NCBI RefSeq assembly: GCF_000015725.1
Contig: NC_008825.1
Span: 1,860,001 to 1,924,000, forward strand
Direction: 5' to 3'
Source: Methylibium petroleiphilum PM1
GTDB taxonomy: Bacteria > Pseudomonadota > Gammaproteobacteria > Burkholderiales > Burkholderiaceae_C
DNA: 64,000 bases
Made by a program: the position numbers and the translations under genes. The notes under the pieces are model-generated. The model did no database searches and was not told where the DNA came from. It saw nothing but the letters and a program-made list of their open reading frames with translations. Of this stretch, positions 43,299-54,198 are shown one piece after another. Positions within the stretch are counted from its first letter, which is position 1; each line of letters begins with the position of its first letter.

Positions 43299-44546
43299 AT
43301 GCGGATCGCGACCTGGGTGCATCAAACGGCGGTCGGTTCGCTGTTGCTGCTGGCCGTGGGCACGGTGGCGGCGCAGAAGGGCGAGACCGTCAAGATCGCC
43401 TGGATCGACCCGCTGTCGGGCCTGATGGCCCCGGTGGGCCAGAACCAGGTTCGGAGCTTCCAGTTCTTCGCCGAGAAGTTCAACAAGGATCCCCGGCTCA
43501 ACCCGGCCGGCGTGCGCTTCGAGATCGTTCCGTTCGACAACAAGCTCAGCCCCAGCGAAACCGTCAACGCGCTGAAGTCCGCGGTGGACCAGGGTGTGCG
43601 CTACGTGACGCAGGGCAACGGTTCCTCGGTGGCCGGCGCGATGATCGATGCGGTGGCCAAGCACAACGAGCGCAACCCGGGCAAGGAGGTGATCTACCTC
43701 AACCACTCCGCGGTCGACCCCGACTTCACCAACAGCCGCTGCAGCTACTGGCACTTCCGCTTCGACGCCGATACCTCCATGAAGATGGAGGCGCTCACGA
43801 CCTTCATCAAGGACCTTCCCGACGTCAAGAAGGTCTACCTGCTCAACCAGAACTACTCGCACGGCCAGCAGGTGGCGCGCTACGCGAAGGAGAACCTCGC
43901 GAAGAAGCGGCCCGACGTGCAGGTGGTCGGCGAAGACTTCCACCCGCTCGCGCAGGTGCGCGACTTCGCGCCCTACATCGCCAAGATCAAGGCGAGCGGG
44001 GCCGACAGCGTGATCACCGGCAACTGGGGCTCCGACCTGTCTCTGCTGATGAAGGCCGCCAACGAGAGCGGCTACGCCGGGCGGTTCTTCACCTACTACA
44101 CCGGCGTGACCGGCGCGCCCACGGCGCTCGGCCGCAACTTCGACGGCCGTGTCTACCAGGTCGCCTACCACCACTACAACATGCCCGGCGCGATGGGCCA
44201 ATGGCAGAACGAGTTCCGGCAGAAGCTCAACGACGACTTCTACACCGGCTCGGTGGTCCACATCTACAACATCCTCTCGCAGGCGATGGCGCGGGCGAAG
44301 TCGACCGAGCCGCTGAAGGTGGCGGCGGCGATGGAGGGCCTGAAGTTCAACAGCTTCAGCGGCGAGGTCGAGATGCGCAAGTCCGACCACCAGCTGCAGC
44401 AGCCGCTCTTCATCACGGTGTGGCAGCAGGCCGACGCGAAGTTCCCGTACAGCCCGGAGAACACCGGCATGACGCTGGCGCCGGTCAAGGAGTTGCCGGC
44501 CTTCGTGTCGAGCACGCCCACCAGCTGCCAGATGAAGCGGCCCTAG
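43299..44546 (+). CDS. Liv-type ABC substrate-binding protein
   Basis: A 415-residue periplasmic binding protein (type I fold, HAAT family). Signal cleavage is near VAA/Q (residue 25). Family blocks include IAWIDPLSGLMAPVG, the QGNGSSVAGAMIDA stretch and FEIVPFDNKLSPSE. Although called branched-chain amino acid binding proteins, members next to acyl-CoA ligases often carry aromatic or aliphatic acids. No conserved amino-acid carboxylate motif can be judged by eye. The permease gene starts 40 bases later. Confidence 0.9.
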   Translation: MRIATWVHQTAVGSLLLLAVGTVAAQKGETVKIAWIDPLSGLMAPVGQNQVRSFQFFAEKFNKDPRLNPAGVRFEIVPFDNKLSPSETVNALKSAVDQGVRYVTQGNGSSVAGAMIDAVAKHNERNPGKEVIYLNHSAVDPDFTNSRCSYWHFRFDADTSMKMEALTTFIKDLPDVKKVYLLNQNYSHGQQVARYAKENLAKKRPDVQVVGEDFHPLAQVRDFAPYIAKIKASGADSVITGNWGSDLSLLMKAANESGYAGRFFTYYTGVTGAPTALGRNFDGRVYQVAYHHYNMPGAMGQWQNEFRQKLNDDFYTGSVVHIYNILSQAMARAKSTEPLKVAAAMEGLKFNSFSGEVEMRKSDHQLQQPLFITVWQQADAKFPYSPENTGMTLAPVKELPAFVSSTPTSCQMKRP

Positions 44547-44586
44547 GGCTCGTTCTCTGCAGCGCGGACGCGAGCACGGGCGCCCG

Positions 44587-45609
44587 ATGGAGTTCTTCAC
44601 CCTCTCGATGCTCAACGGCCTGAGCTACGGGCTGCTGCTGTTCATGCTCAGCTCGGGGCTGACGCTGATCTTCAGCCTGATGGGCGTGCTGAACTTCGCG
44701 CACGCCAGCTTCTACATGCTGGGCGCCTACCTGGGCTACACGATCGCCAAGGGGGTCGGCTTCTGGCCCGCGCTGGTGCTGGCGCCGTTGGCGGTCGGAG
44801 TGCTCGGGGCGTTGTTCGAGCGCGCCTGCCTGCGCCGCCTGCACCGCCACGGCCATGTGCCCGAGCTGCTGGTGACCTTCGGCCTGTCCTACGTCATCCT
44901 GGAAGTGGTGCAGTTGCTGTGGGGGCGCGTCGCGCTCGATTTCCAGCCACCCGCCGCGCTGCGCGGCCCGGCTTTCACGCTGGTGGCGACGGCGGGTGAG
45001 GGCCTGCAGCTGCTGTGGGGGGCGGCGCCGGCCGCCCTGTGCAGCGCCGCCGGGGCCGTGTGCTCGCCGTTCCCTGCCACGCGTGGTTTCATGATGCTGG
45101 TGGCCCTGCTGATGCTGCTGGCGCTGTGGCTGCTGATCACCCGCACCCGCGTCGGCCTGGTGATCCAGGCGGCACTGACCCACCCTGAGATGGCCGAGGC
45201 GCTGGGGCACAACGTGCCGCGCGTGTTCATGGGGGTGTTCGGCGCCGGTGCGGCGCTGGCCGGGCTGGCCGGCGTGATCGGCGGCAGCACCTTCGTCACC
45301 GAACCGGCGATGGCGGCTACCGTCGGCTCGGTGATCTTCGTCGTGGTGGTGGTCGGCGGCATGGGCTCGTTGCCGGGCGCCTTCGTGGCGTCGCTGCTGA
45401 TCGGCGTGCTGCAGACCTTCGCGGTCGCGGTGGACTACTCGCTCGGCGCGCTGCTGCGCTCGCTGGGCCTGGAGGTCGGCCCTGCCGCGGCGGGCAACTC
45501 GCTGCTGCGGCTCACGGTCTCGCAGGTCGCACCGATCCTGCCGTACCTGCTGCTGGTGCTGGTGCTGATCTTCCGCCCCCGCGGACTGCTCGGCACGCGG
45601 GAAGGCTGA
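44587..45609 (+). CDS. livH: Liv-type ABC permease, LivH
   Basis: A 340-residue permease with the family start LNGLSYGLLLFMLSSGLTLIFSLMGVLNFAHASFYMLGAY and about eight helices. The cytoplasmic ATPase-contact loop region (HPEMAEALGHNVPRVFMGVFG) is present. It is somewhat longer than LivH of E. coli owing to a loop near residues 120-170. It pairs with LivM; only 7 bases separate the genes. Confidence 0.92.
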   Translation: MEFFTLSMLNGLSYGLLLFMLSSGLTLIFSLMGVLNFAHASFYMLGAYLGYTIAKGVGFWPALVLAPLAVGVLGALFERACLRRLHRHGHVPELLVTFGLSYVILEVVQLLWGRVALDFQPPAALRGPAFTLVATAGEGLQLLWGAAPAALCSAAGAVCSPFPATRGFMMLVALLMLLALWLLITRTRVGLVIQAALTHPEMAEALGHNVPRVFMGVFGAGAALAGLAGVIGGSTFVTEPAMAATVGSVIFVVVVVGGMGSLPGAFVASLLIGVLQTFAVAVDYSLGALLRSLGLEVGPAAAGNSLLRLTVSQVAPILPYLLLVLVLIFRPRGLLGTREG

Positions 45610-45616
45610 GCAGGCC

Positions 45617-46909
45617 ATGGCGCTGGTGTTCCGATACCGCCCGCGCAACGTGGCGCGCGGTCTCGTCTGGGGGCTGTTCGCGCTGCTGCTGGCCGTGGCG
45701 CCGCTGCTGTTCGGCAGCGGCCTGTCGCTGACGCTGCTGTCGCAGATGGGCATCGCGATCATCGCCTGCCTGTCCTACAACATGCTGCTGGGGCAGGGCG
45801 GCATGCTCAGCTTCGGCCACGCGGTCTACAGCGGCCTCGGCGCCTACCTGGCGATCCATGCGCTCAACCGCGCGGCCGACGGGCAGCTGCCGCTGCCGGT
45901 GAGCCTGGTGCCGCTGGTCGGCGCACTCGCCGGGATCGGCGTCGCGCTGCTGCTGGGCTTCGTCACCACCCGCAAGTCGGGCACGCCGTTCGCGATGATC
46001 ACGCTGGGCCTGGCGGAGCTGGTGTTCGCGATGTCGCTGATGGTCCCCGAGTTCTTCGGCGGCGAGGCCGGCGTCGCCGCCGACCGCGTGATCGGTGCGC
46101 CGGTGGCGGGCATCAGCTTCGGTCCGCAGATCCAGGTCTACGCCCTGATCGCGCTCTACACCTTCTTCGCCACGGCGGCGATGTTCGCCTTCACGCGCAC
46201 GCCGCTGGGTCGCATGCTCAACGCGGTGCGCGACAACCCGGAGCGGGTCGGCTACATCGGCTACGACGCCCAGCGGGTGCGCTATCTCACCTTCGTCATC
46301 GCGGGCGGCTTCGCCGGCCTGTCGGGGGGCCTGCACGCACTGAACTTCGAGATCGTCACCGCCGAGGTCGTGGGCCTGCAGCGCTCGGGGGCCTACCTGC
46401 TGTTCACCTTCCTCGGCGGCGCGGGCTTCTTCTTCGGCCCCATCCTCGGCGCCGTGCTGATGGTGCTGGCCTTCGTGCTGTTCAGCGAGTTCACCCAGGC
46501 TTGGCTGCTCTACCTCGGCCTCGTCTTCCTGATCATGGTGATGTACGCGCCGGGCGGCCTGGCCGGTCTGGTGATGATGAACCTGCGCGTCGCGGCCTAC
46601 GGCCGGCTGCGTCCGCTGTGGCCGGCCTACCTCGCGCTCGCCGGCACGGCGCTCACGGTGCTGGCCGGCGTCGGCGCGATGATCGAGATGGTGTATCACC
46701 TGCGGCTCGACGCCGCGCTGGGCAGCGGCCCGCTGCGCTACCTGGGCGTGCCGCTGGAGCCGCATGGCGTCGACAGCTGGTGCGGCGCAGTCCTGGTCGC
46801 GCTGGCCGGGCTGGGCCTGTTCGAGCTCACGCGCCGCGAGTTCGCCCGTCGATGGGGCGCCGTGCAGCAGGAAATCGCGCACGAGATCCGGCAGAAGGAG
46901 GCCTCGTGA
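45617..46909 (+). CDS. livM: Liv-type ABC permease, LivM, with C-terminal extension
   Basis: A 430-residue permease. The core (about 25-330) has the LivM blocks YNMLLGQGGMLSFGHAVY, GRMLNAVRDNPERVGYIGYD and a following GGFAGLSGGLHAL. After the normal end (near MYAPGGLAGLVMM) a further 100 residues contain two more hydrophobic helices (about 340-362 and 388-405) and a charged tail. This extension is not in E. coli LivM. The stop overlaps the livG GTG start. Confidence 0.9.
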   Translation: MALVFRYRPRNVARGLVWGLFALLLAVAPLLFGSGLSLTLLSQMGIAIIACLSYNMLLGQGGMLSFGHAVYSGLGAYLAIHALNRAADGQLPLPVSLVPLVGALAGIGVALLLGFVTTRKSGTPFAMITLGLAELVFAMSLMVPEFFGGEAGVAADRVIGAPVAGISFGPQIQVYALIALYTFFATAAMFAFTRTPLGRMLNAVRDNPERVGYIGYDAQRVRYLTFVIAGGFAGLSGGLHALNFEIVTAEVVGLQRSGAYLLFTFLGGAGFFFGPILGAVLMVLAFVLFSEFTQAWLLYLGLVFLIMVMYAPGGLAGLVMMNLRVAAYGRLRPLWPAYLALAGTALTVLAGVGAMIEMVYHLRLDAALGSGPLRYLGVPLEPHGVDSWCGAVLVALAGLGLFELTRREFARRWGAVQQEIAHEIRQKEAS

Positions 46910-47679
46910 GCCTCACGGCCGACTTCGCGCTCGAGCTGCGCGGCGTGCGCAAGCATTTCGGCAAGACCGAGATCATCCGCGGCGCCGACCTGCAGGTGCG
47001 CTCCGGCGAGCGCGTGGCGCTGATCGGACCCAACGGCGCCGGCAAGTCGACGCTGTTCAACCTCATCAGCGGGCGCTTCGCGCCCAGCAGCGGCGAGATC
47101 CGGCTGCACGGGGCGCGCATCGACGGCTGCGCACCGCACGAGATCAACCGCCTGGGCCTGGCGCGCAGCTTCCAGGTCAGCAACCTGTTCACGCGGCTGT
47201 CGGTGTTCGAGAACCTGCGCTGCGCCGTGCTGTGGAGCCTGGGGCATCGCTACGCGTTCTGGAAGTTCCTGGCCGACCTGCGCGACGCCAACGAGCGCGC
47301 CGAGCAGGTGATGGCGATGCTGCACCTCGACCGCAAGCGCGACGTGGCGGCAGCCGACCTGACCTACGCCGAGCAGCGCGCACTGGAGATCGGCCTGACG
47401 ATCGCCGGCGGCGCCGGCGTGATCCTGCTCGACGAGCCCACCGCCGGCATGAGCCGCAGCGAGACGCGCCGCTTCGTGCAGCTGATCCGCGAGGCGAGCG
47501 AGGGCCGCACGCTGCTGGCCGTGGAGCACGACATGGGCGTGGTGTTCGATCTGGCCGATCGCATCGCGGTGCTGGTCTACGGCGAGGTGATCGCCTGCGA
47601 CACGCCCGCCGCCGTGCGGGCCAACGCGACGGTGCAGGAGGCCTACCTGGGTGCCGCGCTGGCGGTCGGGGACGCGTGA
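46906..47679 (+). CDS. livG: Liv-type ABC ATPase, LivG
   Basis: A 257-residue ATPase with GPNGAGKST (Walker A), the LivG-type blocks GLARSFQVSNLF and LTYAEQRALEIGLT (signature region), Walker B VILLDEPTAGMS and the switch His (VEHDMGVVF). The GTG start at 46906 overlaps the livM stop. The signature is degenerate (LTYAEQ rather than LSGGQ), which is common in LivG. The catalytic set looks intact, in contrast to its partner LivF. Confidence 0.92.
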   Translation: MSLTADFALELRGVRKHFGKTEIIRGADLQVRSGERVALIGPNGAGKSTLFNLISGRFAPSSGEIRLHGARIDGCAPHEINRLGLARSFQVSNLFTRLSVFENLRCAVLWSLGHRYAFWKFLADLRDANERAEQVMAMLHLDRKRDVAAADLTYAEQRALEIGLTIAGGAGVILLDEPTAGMSRSETRRFVQLIREASEGRTLLAVEHDMGVVFDLADRIAVLVYGEVIACDTPAAVRANATVQEAYLGAALAVGDA

Positions 47680-48386
47680 TGCTGCGCCTCGACGAACTCC
47701 ACGCCTACTATGGCAAGAGTCACGTGCTGCACGGCGTGTCTCTGCAGGTGCAGCCGGGCGAGATCGTCAGCCTGCTGGGCCGCAACGGTTCGGGCCGCTC
47801 GACCACGGCGAAGGCGGTGATGGGCCTCGTCGACGGCCGCGGCAGCGTCACGTGGCGGGGCGAGGAGTTGCTGGGGCGCGCCCCGTTCGACATCGCGCGC
47901 CGCGGCGTCGGCTACGTGCCCGAGAGCCGTGACGTGTTCCCCGGCCTGACGGTGCTGCAGAACCTGCAGCTCGGGCAGAAAGGTGGGGCGGGCCAGCCGG
48001 CGCGGCCGCCACGCTGGCGCCTCGACGACATGTACCGGATGTTCCCGCGCCTGAAGGAGCGCGAGCACACCGAGGCGGGCCTGCTGTCGGGCGGCGAGCA
48101 GCAGATGCTGACGCTGTGCCGCACGCTGATGGGCGATCCCGACCTGGTGCTGGTCGACGAACCGACCGAAGGCCTGGCGCCGAAACTGGTGGAGCAGGTG
48201 GCGGGCTTCCTGCGCGAACTGCAGCAGCGTGGCATGGCCGTGCTGCTGGTCGAGCAGAAGCTCACCATCGCACTCGACGTCGCCCAGCGCTGCTATGTCA
48301 TGGGCCACGGGCGCATCGTGTTCGAGGGCACGCCGGCGGACCTGCGCGCCGACGCCGAAGTCCGCCGGGAGTGGCTGGAGGTCTGA
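47679..48386 (+). CDS. livF: Liv-type ABC ATPase, LivF, Walker A Lys to Arg
   Basis: A 235-residue partner ATPase. Signature LLSGGEQQ, Walker B LVLVDEPTEGLAP and a final VEQKLT are present. The Walker A is GRNGSGRST, with Arg40 (CGC at 47796-47798) where ABC ATPases have the essential Lys. Such a change usually abolishes or lowers ATP hydrolysis, so the LivG/LivF pair may be asymmetric, with one weak site. Start ATG at 47679 overlaps the livG stop. I recall the same change in some related LivF proteins, which would make it a subgroup trait. Confidence 0.9.
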   Translation: MLRLDELHAYYGKSHVLHGVSLQVQPGEIVSLLGRNGSGRSTTAKAVMGLVDGRGSVTWRGEELLGRAPFDIARRGVGYVPESRDVFPGLTVLQNLQLGQKGGAGQPARPPRWRLDDMYRMFPRLKEREHTEAGLLSGGEQQMLTLCRTLMGDPDLVLVDEPTEGLAPKLVEQVAGFLRELQQRGMAVLLVEQKLTIALDVAQRCYVMGHGRIVFEGTPADLRADAEVRREWLEV

Positions 48387-48443
48387 GTCCGGCACGGCTG
48401 TCACGGCAGCGACACGCCGCCGCGCCGCTTCTGCGCCAGAATC

Positions 48444-48455
48444 GAACGATCGTTC
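48444..48455. promoter_or_regulatory. 12-base palindrome upstream of FadJ-like gene
   Basis: GAACGATCGTTC is a perfect palindrome, 33 bases before the ATG at 48489. Elements of this shape are typical operators of TetR-family regulators of fatty-acid degradation in betaproteobacteria. No such regulator gene is in the window. It probably marks a second, separately controlled promoter within the acyl-CoA gene run. Assignment to a named regulator is inference. Confidence 0.5.
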
Positions 48456-48488
48456 TATTTCCGACTGTCGTCCTGGAGAGCCCGATCC

Positions 48489-50591
<2,103 letters not shown>

Positions 50592-50611
50592 ACGCGAGGA
50601 CGCCAAGCATC

Positions 50612-51787
50612 ATGACGAAAGCAGTGATCGTCTCCACCGCCCGCACGCCGCTCGCCCGCAGCTGGAAGGGCGCCTTCAACATGACCCACGGCGCGACGCT
50701 CGGCGGCTTCGCGGTGCAGGCCGCGGTGCAGCGCGCCGGCATCGAGCCCGCAGAGGTCGAGGACGTGATCCTCGGCTGCGCCTTCCCCGAGGGCGCGACC
50801 GGCAGCAACATCGCGCGCCAGGTCGCGCTGCGGGCCGGGTTGCCGGTCACGGTGAGCGGACTCACCGTCAACCGTTTCTGCTCCAGCGGCCTGCAGAGCA
50901 TCGCGTTGGCTGCACAGCGCATCGTGGCGGGCGAGGGCGGCACGTACGTGGCCGGCGGCGTGGAGAGCATCTCCTGCGTGCAGAACGAGATGAACCGGCA
51001 CCTGCTGGCCGACCCCTGGCTGCGCGAGCACAAGCCCGAGATCTACTGGCCGATGCTGCAGACCGCCGAGACGGTGGCGCGGCGCTACGGCATCGAGCGA
51101 GAGCGCATGGACCGCTACGGTGCCGCCAGCCAGCAGAAGGCCTGCGCGGCGCAGGAGGCCGGCCGGTTCGCCGACGAGATCGTAGCCGTCACGGTGACGA
51201 CCGGCACGGCCGATCCGGTACACGGTGTGCGCAGCCGGGACGTGACGGTCAGCGCCGACGAGGGCCTGCGCCACGGCACCACCTACGAGGCGGTGGCCGG
51301 CATCCGCAGCGCGCTGCCGGGCGGCGTGGTGGCGGCCGGCAACGCCAGCCAGTTCTCCGACGGTGCCGGGGCCTGCGTGGTGATGGACGAGGCGCTGGCC
51401 GAGCGCCGGGGCCTGAAGCCGCTGGGCCGCTTCCTTGGCTTCGCGGTGGCCGGCTGCGAGCCCGACGAGATGGGCATCGGCCCGGTGTTCGCGGTGCCCA
51501 AGCTGCTGCAGCGCCTGGGCCTGGCCGTCGACGACATCGACCTGTGGGAACTCAACGAGGCCTTCGCGGTGCAGGTGCTGTATTGCGCCGACCGCCTGGG
51601 CCTGCCGATGGAGCGGCTCAACGTCAACGGCGGCGCGATCGCGGTGGGCCATCCCTACGGCGTCAGCGGCCAGCGCCTGGTCGGCCATGCGCTGCTCGAA
51701 GGACGGCGCCGCGGCGCGAAGCGGGTGGCGGTCACGATGTGCATCGGCGGCGGCATGGGCGCCGCCGGCGTGTTCGAGGTGCTGTGA
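50612..51787 (+). CDS. Acetyl-CoA acyltransferase (thiolase)
   Basis: A 391-residue thiolase that cleaves 3-ketoacyl-CoA in the last step of beta-oxidation. The nucleophile Cys90 is in NRFCSSGLQ; the His in [17 protein letters not shown] and the second Cys in [12 protein letters not shown] are present. Degradative type is inferred from its place behind the FadJ-like gene and before an acyl-CoA dehydrogenase. The extra upstream frame is antisense noise over the FadJ-like gene. Confidence 0.93.
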   Translation: MTKAVIVSTARTPLARSWKGAFNMTHGATLGGFAVQAAVQRAGIEPAEVEDVILGCAFPEGATGSNIARQVALRAGLPVTVSGLTVNRFCSSGLQSIALAAQRIVAGEGGTYVAGGVESISCVQNEMNRHLLADPWLREHKPEIYWPMLQTAETVARRYGIERERMDRYGAASQQKACAAQEAGRFADEIVAVTVTTGTADPVHGVRSRDVTVSADEGLRHGTTYEAVAGIRSALPGGVVAAGNASQFSDGAGACVVMDEALAERRGLKPLGRFLGFAVAGCEPDEMGIGPVFAVPKLLQRLGLAVDDIDLWELNEAFAVQVLYCADRLGLPMERLNVNGGAIAVGHPYGVSGQRLVGHALLEGRRRGAKRVAVTMCIGGGMGAAGVFEVL

Positions 51788-51803
51788 ACCGCCGACTCGC
51801 ATC

Positions 51804-53657
51804 ATGAGCTTCCGCGCCACGCTCGACTTCCTGCTGCACGACTGGCTGCGCGTCGAGACGCTGACGCAACGCCCGCGCTTCGCCGAGCACAGCCGCGAGA
51901 CCTTCGACGCGGTGCTCGACACCTGCGAACGCATCGCCCGCGAGACCTTCGAGCCGGCCAACCGGCGCGCCGACGTGCAGGAGCCGCACTTCGACGGCGA
52001 GCGCGTGCACTTGCCGGAGAGCACCAGGACCGCGACCGAGGCCTACGCCGCGTCGGGCATGCTGGCTGCGGCGCAGGACGTCGAGATCGGCGGCATGCAG
52101 TTGCCCTGCGTGGTCGAGATGGCCGCCAACGCCTGCTTCTTCAAGGGCAGCGTGGCGATCAGCGCCTACGCGATGCTGACCACCGGCAACGCCAGCCTGC
52201 TGATGGCGCACGGCACGCCGCAGCAGATCGACAGCTTCGCGCGGCACGAGTTCTCCGGTCGCTGGTTCGGCAGCATGTGCCTGTCCGAGCCGCAGGCCGG
52301 CTCCAGCCTCGGCGACGTCACCACCCGCGCGCGCCCCGACGGCGAGGGAAGCGAGCACGATCCGCTGGGGCCGCGCTACCGGCTCAGTGGCCACAAGATG
52401 TGGATCTCGGGTGGCGAGCACGAGCTCACCGAGAACATCGTCCACCTCGTGCTCGCCAAGATCCCCGCGGACGACGGCACGCTGCCGGCCGGCGTGAAGG
52501 GCCTGTCGCTGTTCATCGTGCCCAAGTGGCTGGTGCAGCCCGGAGGCCGACTCACCGGCGAGCGCAACGACGTGGCGCTGGCAGGCCTGAACCACAAGCT
52601 CGGCTACCGCGGCACCACCAACACGCTGCTGAACTTCGGCGAAGGCCGCTTCCGGCCGGGCGGCGCGGCCGGGGCGGTCGGCTACCGCGTCGGCGCGCCG
52701 GGCGAGGGCCTGCGCTGCATGTTCCACATGATGAACGAGGCGCGCATCGGCGTCGGCCTCGGCGCGGTGATGCTGGGCTACGCCGGCTACGAGAGCAGCC
52801 TGGCCTACGCGAAGCAGCGGCCACAGGGCCGGCCGCTCGGTGCCAAGGACGCCGGCCGCCCGCCGGTGGCCATCGTCGAGCACGCCGACGTGAAGCGCAT
52901 GCTGCTGGCGCAGAAGGCCTACGTCGAGGGCGGTCTGGCGCTGGCGCTCTACTGCGCGCGGCTGGTCGACGACAAGCGCAGCGGCAGCGCGACCGAGCAG
53001 GCCGAGGCCGGCGTGCTGCTGGAGCTGCTGACGCCGATCGCGAAGAGCTGGCCCAGCGAGTGGTGCCTGGAGGCCAACAGCCTGGCGATCCAGGTGCTCG
53101 GCGGCAGCGGCTACACGCGCGATTTCCCGGTCGAGCAGCACTGGCGCGACAACCGGCTGAACATGATCCACGAGGGCACCCACGGCATCCAGGGGCTGGA
53201 CCTGCTGGGCCGCAAGGTGGTGATGGATGGAGGAAAGGGCCTGAGGCTGCTGGCCGGCCGCATCGACGCCAGCATCGCCCGGGCCGGCCAGGTGGCAGGG
53301 CTGGCGGAGCAGGGCAACGCGCTGGCGCGGGCGCTGCAGCACCTGGGCGCCGCCACCAAGGCGGCCTGGGCCAGCGGTGAGCCGCGCGACGCGCTGGCCA
53401 ATGCCACGCCCTACCTGCAAGCCTTCGGCCACGTGGTGCTGGCGTGGATGTGGCTGGAGTTGGCGCTGGCCGCCCGCGCGGCGCTGGACGCTGGCAGCGA
53501 CACGGCGTCAGGCAGCACCGCAGCGGCGCTCTACCATGGCAAGCTCGCCGCGGCGCGCTACTTCTTCCACTACGAGCTGCCCAAGATCACGGCCTGGCTC
53601 GCGGTGGTCGAGACGCGCGACGCGACCTGCCGCGACCTGGACCCCGACTGCCTCTGA
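51804..53657 (+). CDS. Acyl-CoA dehydrogenase, DmdC-like
   Basis: A 617-residue FAD enzyme, longer than classic 380-residue acyl-CoA dehydrogenases and of the group with an extra C-terminal domain (as in 3-methylmercaptopropionyl-CoA dehydrogenase, DmdC). The FAD-binding CLSEPQAGSSLGDVTT is at about 155, HKMWISGGEHEL at 195, and the active-site region LNMIHEGTHGIQGLDLLGRK at about 453-472 with the probable catalytic Glu. It would introduce the 2,3-double bond of an acyl-CoA. It lies 16 bases after the thiolase gene. Chain specificity is not predictable. Confidence 0.9.
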   Translation: MSFRATLDFLLHDWLRVETLTQRPRFAEHSRETFDAVLDTCERIARETFEPANRRADVQEPHFDGERVHLPESTRTATEAYAASGMLAAAQDVEIGGMQLPCVVEMAANACFFKGSVAISAYAMLTTGNASLLMAHGTPQQIDSFARHEFSGRWFGSMCLSEPQAGSSLGDVTTRARPDGEGSEHDPLGPRYRLSGHKMWISGGEHELTENIVHLVLAKIPADDGTLPAGVKGLSLFIVPKWLVQPGGRLTGERNDVALAGLNHKLGYRGTTNTLLNFGEGRFRPGGAAGAVGYRVGAPGEGLRCMFHMMNEARIGVGLGAVMLGYAGYESSLAYAKQRPQGRPLGAKDAGRPPVAIVEHADVKRMLLAQKAYVEGGLALALYCARLVDDKRSGSATEQAEAGVLLELLTPIAKSWPSEWCLEANSLAIQVLGGSGYTRDFPVEQHWRDNRLNMIHEGTHGIQGLDLLGRKVVMDGGKGLRLLAGRIDASIARAGQVAGLAEQGNALARALQHLGAATKAAWASGEPRDALANATPYLQAFGHVVLAWMWLELALAARAALDAGSDTASGSTAAALYHGKLAAARYFFHYELPKITAWLAVVETRDATCRDLDPDCL

Positions 53658-53659
53658 CG

Positions 53660-53872
53660 ATGAAACCGCAAACCCTCGACTCCCTGATCTGGCCGCTGAT
53701 CTTCGGCGGCATGGCGCTGCTGATGCTCGGCCTCTGGACGATCGACGCCGCCGCCGTGCTCGGCCACGCCCTCGCGTGGAGCGGCACGGCGCTGATCGCC
53801 GTCGGCGCGGTGATGATCTGGCTGCGCTCGCGCCTGCCGGCCCAGGGCGACGGCGAAGGGAGGCCGCGATGA
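53660..53872 (+). CDS. Small two-helix membrane protein
   Basis: A 70-residue protein with two hydrophobic helices (about 8-28 and 36-55) and a basic tail. No family recognised. It starts 2 bases after the acyl-CoA dehydrogenase stop and its end overlaps the next gene by 4 bases (ATGA), so it is expressed with the operon. Function unknown. Confidence 0.55.
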   Translation: MKPQTLDSLIWPLIFGGMALLMLGLWTIDAAAVLGHALAWSGTALIAVGAVMIWLRSRLPAQGDGEGRPR

Positions 53873-54153
53873 TCCACCATGTGGTGATCTGGACGCTCAA
53901 GGACCCGGCCGACGCGCCGCGCTTCAAGGACCTGCTCGACAGCTGTTCCGACCTGGTGCCGGGCATGCTGGCCTTCGATGTCGGGATCCGCACGCCCGGC
54001 CTGGAAGCCAATGCCGACGTGGTGCTGGTGTCCGCATTCGCCGACGCTGCGGCGCTCGACGCCTACCAGCAGCATCCGGCCCATCAGGCGGTCGCCGCGC
54101 AGCTCGGGCCGCTGCGCAGCGACCGGCGCGTGGTCGATTACCGGTCGGCCTGA
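53869..54153 (+). CDS. Dabb (stress-responsive A/B barrel) domain protein
   Basis: A 94-residue small protein with the ferredoxin-like Dabb fold: MIHHVVIWTLKD start, ELVPGMLAFDVG-like middle strand (LVPGMLAFDVGIRT) and DVVLVSAFADAAALDAYQQHPAHQAV, the hallmark end block. These proteins dimerise; some are enzymes for polyketide cyclisation, many have unknown roles. Its start overlaps the small membrane gene, so it may be a minor enzyme of the catabolic operon. Confidence 0.85.
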   Translation: MIHHVVIWTLKDPADAPRFKDLLDSCSDLVPGMLAFDVGIRTPGLEANADVVLVSAFADAAALDAYQQHPAHQAVAAQLGPLRSDRRVVDYRSA

Positions 54154-54198
54154 GGCCGGCCGGCGCCCACCGCACGCGGTCGGCGTCGCCTCGTCCCG

